A stretch of 64,000 nt of DNA, taken from the NCBI GenBank assembly GCA_039000515.1, contig JBCFYV010000001.1:65036489-65100488 (forward strand). The letters are read 5' to 3'. The notes beneath the pieces were generated by a model that saw nothing but the letters and a program-made list of their open reading frames with translations, made no database searches and was not told the DNA's origin. This document shows, piece after piece, positions 43,250 to 55,800 of this stretch (its first letter is position 1; every line of letters starts with the position of its first letter). A program made the position numbers and the translations under genes. The DNA is from Timema cristinae. Its lineage: Eukaryota > Arthropoda > Insecta > Phasmatodea > Timematidae.

Positions 43250-43560
43250 TGTTACCAGGATACTAAAGTATTTGAAGAATATCCTCATGGCCGGCGTGGC
43301 GTAGATCCGACGGCTGAGACTCCATTGTCACGGGTTCCTTCGTTGAGTAAAGTTGTAGAGGTTCCTCCTTCAACACTGTGTTGTAGTAGTTTGCGATAAT
43401 GCCAGGATACTTAAGTAGTTTGAAGAATATCCTCCTGGCCGGCACGGCGTAGATCCGACGGCCGAGACTTCATTGTCACGGGTTCCTTCGATGAGTAAAG
43501 TTGTATAGGTTCCTCCCTCGACGCCGGTTGTAGTAGTTTGCGATAATGAATCTGAGAAGC
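43250..43560. repeat. Direct duplication of about 148 bp
   Basis: Two diverged copies each contain CCAGGATACT, TTTGAAGAATATCCTC, GGCGTAGATCCGACGGC, ATTGTCACGGGTTCCTTCG and GTAGTAGTTTGCGATAATG. The copies differ at many sites, so it is not recent. GC content is higher than the surroundings. Origin unknown. Confidence 0.8.
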
Positions 43561-43569
43561 AGCCTTTTT

Positions 43570-44965
43570 TATACTCTAAAATCTGACTTGAACGGAACAA
43601 AACAAAATAGGTGATAAACTCAGAAACAAAGAAAAAGAGAGAGAGAGGAAGGGGGAGAAAGGAAAACGAAGCAGGGAGGACCGCTTGCGGGGAAGGGGGA
43701 AAACATGTTTCCTTGGACGGCCGCTAGTCTTCTCTGAAGGGCAATCGGGTCACTGTATCGAGTCCATTCTACGCTTCTTTCTTCATCAGATGTTGTAATA
43801 AAAGCACGTGCGAATGAAGTCAGGCCGCCATCATTGAAAAATTTTCTTTTATAACACTTGGCAAACAAATCCAAGAACATCTTGAAATTGGGGTGTAGAT
43901 ACCGAAGCATCTTCTATTTAAATATATCCGTTTAATTATATTCTTTAGGCTCAGCTATTATTTTTATGAGAATTTGGGATATATACATCCTTTACAATAT
44001 TTTTTCATAGGCAGCATGGCAAATCTATGCGAATCTATCCGACATCATCCAATGGCAACGGGTATGCGTTAAAGCATTTATTCATAAATATGATAATGTT
44101 AATCCTCATCTTTGATATCCGCTACAGTATTTATCAAAAGACAATATCTTTCGAACAACCATGTGTTTCAATTTAGGGAGACACGTGATTGTATCAGATT
44201 TTATCTAGTCAGGGAAGATAAACTTTGAGGTAGATTGCTTTTAAATATGTTAATATTACTTCTTTCTTTCTTTTCTATTGTCGTAAATTATTAAAATATT
44301 GATATTCAATTGTAGCTGTCCAATCTGCCTGATTGACATGCTACAACTCTCTACCCTTCAAAGTAGTCTCTGAGGAGGTAGTCAATCAACTGAGAGCGTG
44401 TATCCATAAACAGGTCTTGCCCCTAGGGGGTAGGCAACTGCAACAACCTGGAGCAGTCCGGTTTGTAGAATCCGCATCTTCTTTTAACCTGGCGCATGGT
44501 ATACACTTGAAGAAGGACTGTATATCTTCTCTTACCACGAGTTTCTCAGAAAGAAAGGACGGGGAGGAAGAGAAGTTAAGAAACTAGTCAGATTGAGAGC
44601 ACATACAAGACTACCTCAGAATCACTTACAATAAGGTTCTAAGCAAACAACCCAATGAGGATAATAATCCGAAAACCATAATTGCCTTTTTTTTATTACA
44701 ATGTCAATAGGAAATAGATCAAAAGATAATCCATCAAGAGACAACAGGAATAATTAATCCTATCTGAATTTTTCTATATCACAAAAATTTTATCTCGTCA
44801 AGAGCAAATTATTAGGAAATCCTAATTCTTACTGAATCTTACTATGATATTAGCACTACCCAAAAAAAAAACAGAACAAACCAGATTTATATTAATCTAT
44901 ATTAATACATTTTACTTTACATATATTTTACACCTAAACATAATTAATCTATCTTTTTGTACTAT
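43570..44965. other. Unassigned region with two gene-like but unrecognised ORFs
   Basis: A minus ORF (43620-43910) includes FLDLFAKCYKRKFFNDGGLT and a low-complexity tail from a GA-rich tract; a plus ORF (44333-44587) includes PFKVVSEEVVNQLRACIHK. Both have mixed composition but no family I know and no convincing splice sites. They may be mobile-element fragments. Confidence 0.25.
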
Positions 44966-44968
44966 TGT

Positions 44969-45240
44969 GACCTGGTGACTAGGGTAAGGTTTCGACCTCT
45001 GTGCTGGGGTCCGGGGTTCAATTATGGGTCCCGGCACAACTTTATCTGATTACCAAACCCTTCCTTCACCTCTGACAAGACATCTTGTGAATGTGGGAAT
45101 GCCAGGCCTCCACCATGGTTCGGATCCCACGTTAAACTGTAGGTCCTCAATTTCCTCTCACAATCACCCTACCATTACACATTAGCGAAGTACGTATAAC
45201 TCAAACGGGTAGTAAGACAGGTGCTTTAATAATAATAATA
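44969..45240 (+). mobile_element. tRNA-derived SINE, copy 6, plus orientation
   Basis: The only copy read on +. The tRNA head starts GTGACCTGGTGACTAGGGTA (A-box region) and GGGGTTCAATTATGG (B-box region, decayed), then the body, ending in an (AAT)n tail at 45225-45270. Confidence 0.85.
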
Positions 45241-45572
45241 AACATAATAAAAACAATAATAATAAATAATAAATATTGTACTATTACGTTTACCTTTCTA
45301 TCATTATGGGATTACTTGGGCTGCTAGATTTAGCAGCAAATTTTAACACAAAATAATAGTTAGCTTAGAAAACATGATTTTTCAACACTAATATTTACAA
45401 ATATACAAATGCTTAAGGTGCCTTCTTTAAATGGCTTACATGAACCCGACGACTTTGTTGTTGGTCCTCCACAAGTTCCAGTAGAACAATACCGGTGTTA
45501 AGAATTAACTACTTTTCCATGGTTCACTCCATTTTGGAATGAGCTTAGCTGAGGTTCTGTCGACTGCTGAAC

Positions 45573-46440
45573 TCAATTGGAACGTCCGCACATAACCTTA
45601 TCATTTACAGACACATTAATAGGCAACCGACCTAGATTGTAAGCAGCGGCCACCCTAGCTCTGAATCTCCGCAAATTATGAAAGGCAAGCTTACACCTTT
45701 CATAATAATTTGAGATCCCACAGTCCCCAACCAGAGGGTCAACGTCCCAAATAGCTAACAGGGGTTGACTCAACTCTCTACCAAGTAACAAAGAGGAAGG
45801 GTAAGCTCCTGTAGACTCCTGAACAGCTGAGTTGAATGCAAGAGAGAGAAAGTTTAGCTCTTTACCCCAGTGAGGCTGGGAAGTGCCATGATAAATGGTT
45901 AAATCAATCTTTAGGTTTCTATTAAACCTCTCAACCTGATTAGGGGCTGGGTTATAGGGACTAGTAGTAACGTGTTTGATTCCCCACGCAAAACACATGT
46001 CATGGAATACCTTAGATCAAAAACAGGTCCATTATCACTGACTATTTTTCTAGGAGCCCCAAAAATTGCCCACACCCCAATCAGATAAAGCTTTCACTGT
46101 GGGAGTGGCTTTCATATTCCTAAGGGGAATTATCACAACAAATTTGAAAAAACATCAACAAGATTAAGCACACAGGTATTCCCACTGGTAGAACGAGGAT
46201 GGGCCCCAAAAATCCACAAACACAAAATCCCACGGGTTATGAGAGACATCTGCAGAATGTAATCCATAACGAGTGTTCTGAGGGGCTTGGCACCTTGACA
46301 CCCATCACAACTTCCTAATCCATTGTCAAAATTTCCCGATACATATGGGCCACAAAAACTCCTGAGCAATCTTAATATGTATCTTAAAAATTCCCAAGTG
46401 GCCTCCAAAGGTGGAATCATGAAAATATTTAAGGATCATA
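45573..46440 (-). pseudogene. Ty3/gypsy integrase
   Basis: An HHCC zinc region (HDSTFGGHLG, then CDGCQGAKPLRT) precedes the catalytic core with VDFWGP (first Asp), GAPRKIVSDNGPVFD (second Asp) and PNQVERFNRNLK (Glu), followed by HWGKELNFLSLAFNSAVQES and the C-terminal barrel. All three DDE residues are present, but they lie in different frames, so no intact protein is made. Confidence 0.85.
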
Positions 46441-46646
46441 TCCCTTAATTAGAGCGAACAAAAAAACTTTCTGCCCTTTGTTCTTACCCCACACGCATAG
46501 TAAGTCTCATTGCATAAGAAAATTGTCTACATGTCACCATTAGCTAACCTGCCAATAATCTCCGTACAATAGGGGTCGTCCAATTGATGCTGTCTTAGGG
46601 ACACAAAAGATTCCGGGATACTAATAGTTACATTTAAACCAAATGG

Positions 46647-47310
46647 CTAGTACAGGCAAGTAAGGGAACACCCTTCATTTATACGTGATAAAACATCGGC
46701 AACTACATTATCTTTCCCTGGACCTGTACAGTGGGAAAATTTAAACTGCGATAGCCTTAAAACCCAACGGCCAATCTTACCTAGTTGTTTAGGGTGATTA
46801 AACATCCAAGATAAAAGCACTCTTATCAGTGTACAAAATAAACTCCGTTGCTCTAGATAGTCCGCAAGACTTTCAATATCATATACGCATGCGAGACATT
46901 CCTTTTCATAAGCACTGTAGCTCTTCTGAGCCTCATTTAATGATTTGCTCGCAAAATCTACAGGGAGCAAACCTTCAGGATATCGCTGGGACAGTGCGGC
47001 TCCAAGGACATAAATATGCATCAACTTTAAGCTCGAAAGGAAGGAAAAATCGGGCATTTTCAAAACCTTAGCGGATATCAAATTTTGTTTAAGTTTAGAG
47101 AAGGCACGTTTTTTCGTATACCCAGACAAATTGTACACCCTTCTTCTTTAGCTGGTTTAATGGGCTGCTAACTCTGAAAAGGAAGGAATAAACCTTGAAT
47201 AGTAGGCACACATCCCCACAAAACGTTGAAACTGTTTTTAAATTCTTGGAGCCGGGAAGTTAACTATAGGCCTAATCCGCTTGTGATTTATGAAAACATT
47301 TTTCTCACGA
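46647..47310 (-). pseudogene. Ty3/gypsy RT end and RNase H
   Basis: AFSKLKQNLISAKVLKMPDF (the RT-RNase H connection), then VLGAALSQ, SLNEAQKSYSAYEKECLACV and GKDNVVADVLSR match gypsy RNase H. The tribe-typical DAS motif is damaged (LMHIYVLGA). Upstream, the RT C-terminus CVGMCAYYSRF is in a shifted frame. Confidence 0.8.
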
Positions 47311-47544
47311 ACTTAATAGTTTTAGTTCCTACTTGCATTTAATAAACTATTAATATTTTTAATGAAAAGTTATAAATGATAAAATATGCGTTTATTATCA
47401 CTATTATTAAACTATTAGGAGTGAAGATGTATAAATTGTTAGCTAATCTAAATACCTGTTTCATATTCGATATAGATACAATTTAAATTCTAACACTTAC
47501 CGAGGAATAGCTATTTCATTTATTTATTTGGAGTTTTGTACTTT

Positions 47545-47665
47545 ATAGGGTGATGGTTTTTTTTTTCCCCATGGGCACGATTATAATTAATTATATTATA
47601 TTATTATCATTTATTATTATTATATTATTATTATTTATTATTATATTATTATTATATTTATATTA
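47545..47665. repeat. ATT-type microsatellite
   Basis: (ATT)n/(TTA)n run next to SINE copy 7; it is probably an expansion of the SINE's (ATT)n tail. Confidence 0.85.
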
Positions 47666-47876
47666 TATATTATTAATTATAGCACCCATTCGGTTATACC
47701 TACTTACGCTAAGGTGGAATGGTAGGGTGATTGTGAAATCAAATGGAGGACCTACAGTTTAACGTGGGATCCGAACCACTGTGGAGCCTGGCACTCCACA
47801 CATTCACACGTTGTGATTAATACACGTATTGTCAAAGGTGAAGGATGAACCCCGGACCCATAGCAGAGAAGTCTCA
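47666..47876 (-). mobile_element. tRNA-derived SINE, copy 7
   Basis: Same body (GTTTAACGTGGGATCCGAAC) and the tRNA part GAACCCCGGACCCA. The head is partial and several internal bases are lost. Confidence 0.75.
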
Positions 47877-47889
47877 AACTAGTTTACTT

Positions 47890-48750
47890 AGTGAAACTTG
47901 ATAAATTTGTTTGAAACTATCACAAATATATCAACACCAAAAAAAATTACACATGGACTAAATAAATAAAATAATATGACTTAAAATGTATTGCATTTCT
48001 ATAGTAAAAAAACAAACAAAAACGTTAAAACTATTCTCACTGAGAATGTCTATTTGAAAACCATTTTGGACGTCAGTTGCAACACACCCTTATGGAACTG
48101 GAGGGGAGCTAGCGGTCGTTGAGCGGTGGAGGAAATGGCTTCACGAGACACACACAGCAACCTGTTGGTAGACTCATATTTAAAAACAATGATATTCTCT
48201 TTTAAAAAATACAACACTTGATGTGCTGGTTCAGAAAACTGTTCAGGTGACAAGTATTCAATTATGCAGGGGGTGAAATAATAATTGTTTACATATTTTC
48301 TTAAGTTTATTTTTAATTAATAAATATAGTTTTTTTTAAAATACGACCCTTGTTCAAATTATTAATTAAAATACATATTCTAATTTTTTTTTAAATCTAA
48401 ACTATTCAGGAAATAGCCAAAGAGACAATCTTTTTGAAAACAGAGACATAACATTTTTGAAAAGTTATTTTGGGCGTAATCATGGAAGAAAAATCATAAA
48501 AGTTATTTTAAAACGTTGAAGTTCAATATTTTATATCTTTTTAATGGTTTGGATTTACAGAAACAAAATAACTTTTGCTGTAACAAACAACCTTTATTTT
48601 AATAGGAGAAAAATTTACAAATATATATAAATAATAACTACCATCAGATTTAAGGAGGTTAGTAGTACAAGTATTTTAGATATTTGGTGGATTTTCCCCC
48701 TTAAATAATATATCTAGCTCAACACAAAGTTCTACGTCTCAATACTATGT
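47890..48750. other. AT-rich sequence, nothing firmly recognised
   Basis: A minus ORF at 48050-48253 has mixed composition but no motif I know. Confidence 0.35.
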
Positions 48751-48767
48751 GTTATATATAACTTACC

Positions 48768-49303
48768 ACTCCTGAGAGATTGTCGTATTTTGCTTTTAAA
48801 GATCTTTTGCACCATGCTCCATCTGCCACAACAGTTATCATTGGTCGACCCTCTTTGTTCACATTTCCGGCTTTGACAGCCAATGCTGCTTCCCTCACGC
48901 ACGGCAGCCATCATTCCATCAGAAGCAATGCTTCCTAGTGTTCACCTACTTCTTGGTGTACTTTTGGTACATAGATTGCCCATACAAGGCAATCTAGTAC
49001 TGCAGACAACTCTTCCATCTGAAAATACCTTGCCTGTGTTAATAATGCCAGCCACCTTTGCGGTATTAACATTCATCGGTGAGTTGGGGTTTTCAGTACG
49101 GAGTGTTTCGAGAACCCACACATCTTGCACTGCAAGTGTAATGTGCTGCAGAAGCCATTCTTTGTTTCGCCTGTAATATTCATATTGAAAATATGCAGTC
49201 GAACCCTTTATGCTTTATTGCTTGAATACATTCCAAAAAGTAACTGTAGTCGACTATTCTGCGTCCTTCTATGATATAGTGTCTTTTAAAACATTTGTGT
49301 CCC
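48768..49303 (-). pseudogene. Transposase-like exon, decayed (multi-copy invertebrate family)
   Basis: After the acceptor TTTTTCCTTTCAG the minus strand encodes GHKCFKRHYIIEGRRIVDYS, then NGFCST and LQCKMCGFSK, then ENPNSPMNVNTAKVAGIINT, LPCMGN, and finally EAALAVKAGNVNKEGRPM and ITVVADGAWCKRSLKAKYDN followed by LSG and a donor-like GTAAGT. The GRRIVD, CKMC, INTG and VVADGAW.KRS series is known to me from a repetitive family in arthropod genomes, probably a Mutator-like or related DDE transposase (Asp of ADGAW as a candidate catalytic residue). At least three frame breaks. Intact splice-like ends are unusual for a transposon. Confidence 0.55.
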
Positions 49304-49309
49304 TGAAAG

Positions 49310-52300
49310 GAAAAACAAAACAAATGTGCACTGAAGATTTAAGTATTTAATGCAAGGAATGGAACTGGAACCAGAATCATAAATGTTAACTGATAGCTTT
49401 GGCACGGAAATTGAACCCCGGACCTTTGTATTAGCACGCACGAATCAATTCTCGTGTAATTTTTCAACTAATTTAGTACTAGGTCTAATTTAAATTGATC
49501 ACCTTCCCACTGCCATGATTGTGCTAATCTTAATTTTAGCCTCTGATTTTTAAATTAGTACTTATTTTATTACAAACTTAATTCAGATATTGTATTTCAG
49601 CTTCTAATTGTATTTTTATAAGGTTACACATCCTATTAAATATGTATCATATTTAATCAGGGTACTTGGTAACAATTTAATTCAAAATTTGAAATTAAAT
49701 TTATTGTTCACTAAATAAGTTAACAGTAAAATGTGTAATGTAATCTTTACTGTTGTGAAGACAATGGTGTCTGTGGCACATCTTCCGGGGAAAAAATTCA
49801 GAAACAGAAGTTACAATGGATAAACAATAGTCGAATGTATGGTATTATCTAGAGATGTGGGGTTAAGCGACTCTAAGTGTGAAGGAAATACTTTGAATAG
49901 TGTCACCATCAGTTAACCTACGGATGGCATCTCTGAATGTCAAGGGGGCTTATTTGAAATGTATCAATTGTAGTATTCCTGAAAAAAAAAAATTGATGTA
50001 AAAATAATAATTTGTAATAAATAAATCTTTGACTAAAGTTTTTGTTGAATTATGTCTTGTGCATTCTTTAATTTTTTCATTAAAATCATACACCTATTTT
50101 AGAGTAATATGTTTAAAGTTAAACTGCTATTTGTTTTTCTTACTAAAAGTTATTTTGAGTTAATCAAATACATACATAATAAAAGAAAATATTTCAGGAA
50201 GACTACTAACATACATTTTATGACTTTAATTTTTTTAAATTCTCATTCTCGCACAATGTAATATCATAAATTTAATAAACCATTTAGTTTTGCCCTACAG
50301 CAAATCAATTAATTTGTAAAATTGTTCTAACGTTTGCATTTTAAATATATTTTTTTACATTAAATTTGATTTTACCGGGCCCAAAAAACAAGACCACAAC
50401 TTAGTTTGAAATATACATTTTTATTTATGTCTAATAGCAATCGATTTTTGGCTACGAGAACATAATTATTTTTATTAAATTCCTTGGGGAAATATGAGGA
50501 ATAAATTGGCAATTTTTTTTTCTCGCAAAAGCACACACAAAATTAATACCAAGAGTGAGTAAATAAACTCTTAATTTTCTGAAAAAAATATAAAAATCAA
50601 CTTGGTATAATACTTTGTTTCAACGCTAGTTTGAGCTCTAACGAGACCTCTAAAAAGTTTTTTGTTAATGGAAATTAATTCGTAGTAATGATTTCAATAC
50701 GTTAAACCCATCCCTGATCTTGAAAGCAAGATTAATTAGGTATTAATGTTTCTCTCAATATCTGGCCTGTAGCTAAATTATTATATATTATTTCACACTC
50801 CCCATCCATACCATTTTTGAGCATTTTGCTCAAAAGATACTTTCCTCATTCTTGCCCAAAAGAAGTGTATTAAATAAGAATAGCCGGAAAAGGGCGAAAA
50901 AAAAATAATAGATATTTCATCCCAACCGTATAGTTACTTCAAATTAAGACAACCCGTACTAATTACATGTTTTTCAGCGCGATTTCTTATAGGTACCAGC
51001 CATAAAATACATGTGTGGGATTGAATTTCTTTCTCCTATTTGGAGCCTTTTCACTCATGTTTGACTTAATTTTCTCATAAAATGTGAATTCCACTCTTAC
51101 CCAAAAGTGTTGTCTAAAAAGTAAGATTAACATTTTGCTTCGGCTTACAATTGATCTAAATTTCCTCTTTCTGCATCGACGTTCACCATGAACCTCATCA
51201 AATGGTTCTGTCATAGCAGGGATGGGTTCCAAGTATGCCAATTATAGTTGATACCCCTGTAAATGTGTACCAGTTCAAAAATACATAGAACATAAACTAT
51301 AGATATCTAGCTATTTCAGACTTATACCTTACTTCTATGAATGTGGCACCCTATTAACTGTATTAAGGTGGGAAGGAAAAGGGGTGAATAAAGCGCAAAA
51401 ATATTGCCTATTTCTGACACATTTCCTGGATTATGAAACATCGCAGAAGTGTGGGGTATTTTTTATCTTGTAAATCAAATAAATCTATGATTTTTATTGG
51501 AAGATACTTGAATATAACTTAGTAATTAATTTAGTAAATTGATTCAAAGCTGGCACTTTTTTCCCTTTTGGTAGGATCAAATTTCTTTCCTATACAAACA
51601 CAGAGCTTAAGCTAAAATAAAGGTACGTATTTTTTTCTAATTGATAAACCTGATGGAATTTTCGTAATTAATGATAGAAAAATTTTTATAAAATAGTTTT
51701 AGCGATATCCTGCAGGGTCTCTACGATCGAATACCTACCCCCACCATACACACCTTTCAACTCACCCCTCAGATTTTGTCACCAGCTCTCTTCTTTGACC
51801 TTTACAGGTACTATTCACGTGCAGGTAGAAACAGAATAACACCCCCCTCTACCTTCTCCCTCCCCCCCTCAGCCATCCTAATATATCTCGGCTTGGGTGC
51901 AATTGGACAAAATAAATTGGTATTTTCTTATATTCCATTCACGATAGATTTTTACCCGGATGACAGTTCGAAAATCAAATGTTTTGGTTTTGGGTTGCCA
52001 GAACTTTAAAAGATCACAGTTTTTTATAAATGTAAATTTCTTTAATTACCTGTTTTTATTACATTTAAAAAAAACGTAAACTTAAAGTTTCTCACACTAT
52101 TTTAATTTTTTTTAATAATTTATTTTTATCCAACTCGAAACAATATTTAAACATAATTAAAATTATTATTTTTCATTTTGGAACGTCACTGATTTTGTGT
52201 AATTAGTGCACACACAATATCTTTTAAAACAGGCATCGTATTTTACTTGGCAAGAGAAAATGGTTTTTAATTTTTTACATACAAAAATGATTTTAAATAT

Positions 52301-52870
52301 ATTTTATCGTATTTTGAAATATTTAACTGAAAAAAAAATATTTTAATCAACTGCGTGTCTGCATCATTGTAAAAAAATTGTTTTTCCGTTATGTTTAATC
52401 GTATGGTTTAAATTCATCAGTTTGCCATTTTGAAGTTATGTTCGGGTTTTGAAGTTTTTGTGAAAGTGGTGTTTAATATTTTTTAAGGGAATAAAACTAT
52501 AAATAAACTTTTGTCCGACCTCAAAAAATATATAAATAATATTGTCTTAAATTACTGTGATTAACTATCAATTAATATATTACTATTTGTTTTCATTTGT
52601 CATCCAAAGTATAGATGTCAGCAGTTGGCGTATGAATATTAGGGATTACTTCTAGTAACATTTCGAGCTGTCTCCAGGTAAACTTAGCTCTTTAATGACT
52701 TATCACATCTCGCCTTGTTTGTTTTTTAATGGATGCTTTCAATTTGAATAAGATACTTGGCATCAAGTTAAAATATAACTGTACGTAAATAATCATTTAC
52801 AAAAGCATTTCAAATAATGTTAGCGTAGTGGTTTTATTTAAACTTTCAAAATTTAATTATTATAATTTAT
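49310..52870. other. AT-rich sequence, nothing recognised
   Basis: An isolated box-B-like GGGGTTCAATTTCC (minus strand, about 49405-49420) hints at a SINE fragment. A minus ORF (50987-51241) starting MAYLEPIPAMTEPFDEV has no known family. Otherwise low-complexity AT-rich DNA. Confidence 0.35.
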
Positions 52871-55800
52871 CGACGCATAAAATTTTTTAAAAAACCCCCT
52901 TTTATAATTTAAAAAAATATAAAATTTTGAAATGAAAAAAAATTTTATTTTCAACCAATAAAAAACTTTAAGGCAAAAATAAAAAAAGGGTTATTTTTCA
53001 TAAAATATCTTTTTTTAAAACATACCAATCAAAAAAAGAAACCATTCAACATGTCTTTGGGAAAAAACAATTAACCAAAAGATACTTTAAACACCTAAAA
53101 AAGAAAAATTTTCTCGCTACCTGTTTAAAAAATCATAGCAAACACGAAAGGCAAAGGAAAACATTTCCAACGAGGGTTTTTTTTTTCAAAATTTTTCCCC
53201 CCCCCACAAAAGCGGGTTCACCCATAAATTTCATCTAAACCAAAATTAAAATTAAATACTTAAAAAGCCCGAACGGAATAAGGGGGGGCAAAAAAATCTT
53301 ATCAATCCCGGAGGAAAGTACCTTTTTTTAAAAAAAAAAAATAATTTAAAAATTTAAAATTTATTTTAAAAACCCCCCGAACCCCAAAAAGGTTTTTTTG
53401 AATCCCGCCCCTCCCGTCCTTTTTTCTGACTGGGGTAGAGGCCGAAAACCTTTTACCCATAACTAAAACATCGGGGAAAAGTTTAAATTTTTTAAGGGTT
53501 TTTTAAGAGTTACTCCTTAAATTAAGGGGGTTTAACTGAAGGAAAAACCAAAAATAATTTTTTCTTTGGCCAAAATTTTCCAAAAATCTTCCCGGGGCAA
53601 GTTAGCATCCCCCAATTTCGGACCCCGGTCCCGGGTCAATTGCCCAGGGCGTGAATTTTTTTTGGGGGGCCTTCCCCTTTTTTGGGAAGGGAAGTAAGCC
53701 CCTTCCCCCGTGTCGTTGTTTCCCCAAGGGGGGTTTAAAGAAAACCCCCCCCCTGACAAGAGGGTCCCTTGGCTAAAAAGACCTTTTCCCCCTTAGTAAA
53801 AGGGGAAAAAAAACCCTATTTGTTTGATACGTCGGGAATAAAACCCCTAATTAAAAAAAATTATAAAAACAGTTAAAACAAAAGCTTTCCTAAAAGGGAA
53901 AATGAACCCCAAATTGTATACCGAAAAGGTTTTTTTAAAAGGGTTAAAAAATTTTGTGCCAACAGAATTTTGGGGAAAGGGAAATTGAAAAAATTTAAAA
54001 AGTTAAAATAATATTGTTTTAAAGAAAAGGGTTTTCAATTCCCCCATCCCCCCAATCAAATCCGGCTTTGTAAAATGTTCAAGCCTTAAACCACGAACAG
54101 TGAAAAGGGAAGCCGCACATTTTTTCAAATTTTTTAAACATTGATTCCTTGAAATCAAAAATTTTTTCACTCACCAATTTTTTAAAGGTTGGCAAGCTCC
54201 CCTTCTTTTCCCTTATCTTTCTTCAATACAAATTTTCCAAAATTAAATAATTTAAATTTAAAATTTTTCCCCCAAAAAAATAAAAACTTAACCTAAAACT
54301 TTGGTTCTTCTATGTCCCCCCCCCCCCTTATTTTTTTGGGGGGGTCATTTTAAAATCCCGAAAACTTTTTTTAAAAATTTTAAATTTTTCCCATATTCCC
54401 AAATTTAAATTTTCCATTAAATTTTTTGGTTTTTTTTCTGGAGCCAAGCTTTAAAATTTTTTGCAATAAAAAAATGATTTAAGAAATAAACTTCCCTAAC
54501 TTTTAAAAAATAATCCAAAAATTTAAAGGGGCGGGTCAGGCTATTAGGCTTTTAAACCCGATTAAAATTTAAAAATTTTTAAAAGTCCCTTCCACGTTTT
54601 GAAAATTTTCGGTTTCCCGAAGGGATTTTTTTCATGAAAAGGCCCCTGGAAATAAAAATTTAACTTTGTCAAAACGGGGTTGGGAAAAATTATGCGGTCA
54701 AAAAATTTTGAAAACCCCCCAATTTAAAGACATGGAAAAGCCATTAACGAAAAGGGATTGGGCTAAACATTGGGTAAAAGAAAAAACCCCTTTAAAGGAT
54801 TAAACGTAGATGTTTGTTTGTTTCACAAAAATTTTGAGATACCCACAAAAAATTGTGGGGAATAAGCCCTGAACAATTTTCAACGTGTTCAAAGAGAAAA
54901 AACAAATCAATTATAAGGGCCGGGGAAAGCTAAAAAAAATTGGGAATTTCCTATTTCATTCAAAAATTGAAAAATGTTGGTCCCCAAAAGCCACCCACAT
55001 TTTAAAATAAAAAATAAAGAAGTCAATTTCCTTAGCTTAAAAAAAAGTGAGGAACCTATTTTCAAAAGATGACAAAACTTCAAACCAGAAGTTTTGGAAA
55101 AGGGGAATCCCGAAGGTTCTCCCTCCCCTTTTAAAAGTTCAAACTGGAAAGCACGCTTAAAAACTTTTAAAAAATTTTTACCAGGGTCAGCACCGCCAAT
55201 CATGTTGTTTGGTTAATAAGAGGGCGATGCACAAGTCAAAATTAACTTGGGCAAAAATTCAAACCCAACCACTCTTTTGTATAATAATTTTTCCTTTTCT
55301 TTTGGGGCTACACCCATGGGGTTAAAAGGCGAGGATTTAAGAAGCCCTAACTGTAAAATAAAAGGGAGGGAAAGTCGGCCCCTTTTGGAAAGGAAAAAGT
55401 TTTGAGAAAACAACATTTTTTTTTCCCAACCCCAAACAAAAAAAAAATTTTTTTTAAGGCTGAAAGGTATAAAAAAAAGATAAACGGGTTTTAATTTTGG
55501 AAACAAAAAAAAACCTTGGATTTTTAAATTCTTCTGGGGAAAATTGTGATCCTCAAATCAAAACTTTCCAAAAAAAATCCGATTTTAAAATCAAAACCAA
55601 GGAAAAAATTTTATTAAGAAAAGCAAAAGCCCTCTTTAACCAATTATTAGTTTTGATGAAACAAAAAGGTTATCCGTTGAAAAAAATTTAATTTTTTTTC
55701 CGAATGAAAAACAACACTAATTACTTGGTTTGTATGTAAAGGGGAAATTTTAAAATGAGGGTTTTAAAATTTTTAAGCTTAAGATTGGAAAAAATTAAAT

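Larger units (their letters stand above)
45540..47320 (-). mobile_element. Ty3/gypsy retrotransposon, pol fragment
   Basis: On - in order: the end of RT (YYSRFIPSF, about 47190), RNase H, a zinc-binding region, and integrase, as in Ty3/gypsy pol. The 5' part (gag, protease, most of RT) and LTRs are absent. The upstream boundary near 47320 is abrupt. Many single-base frame breaks occur. Confidence 0.85.

Noticed and set aside
48883..49176. 97-codon plus-strand ORF
   Set aside because: It is antisense to the transposase-like exon, whose minus-strand motifs are recognisable.
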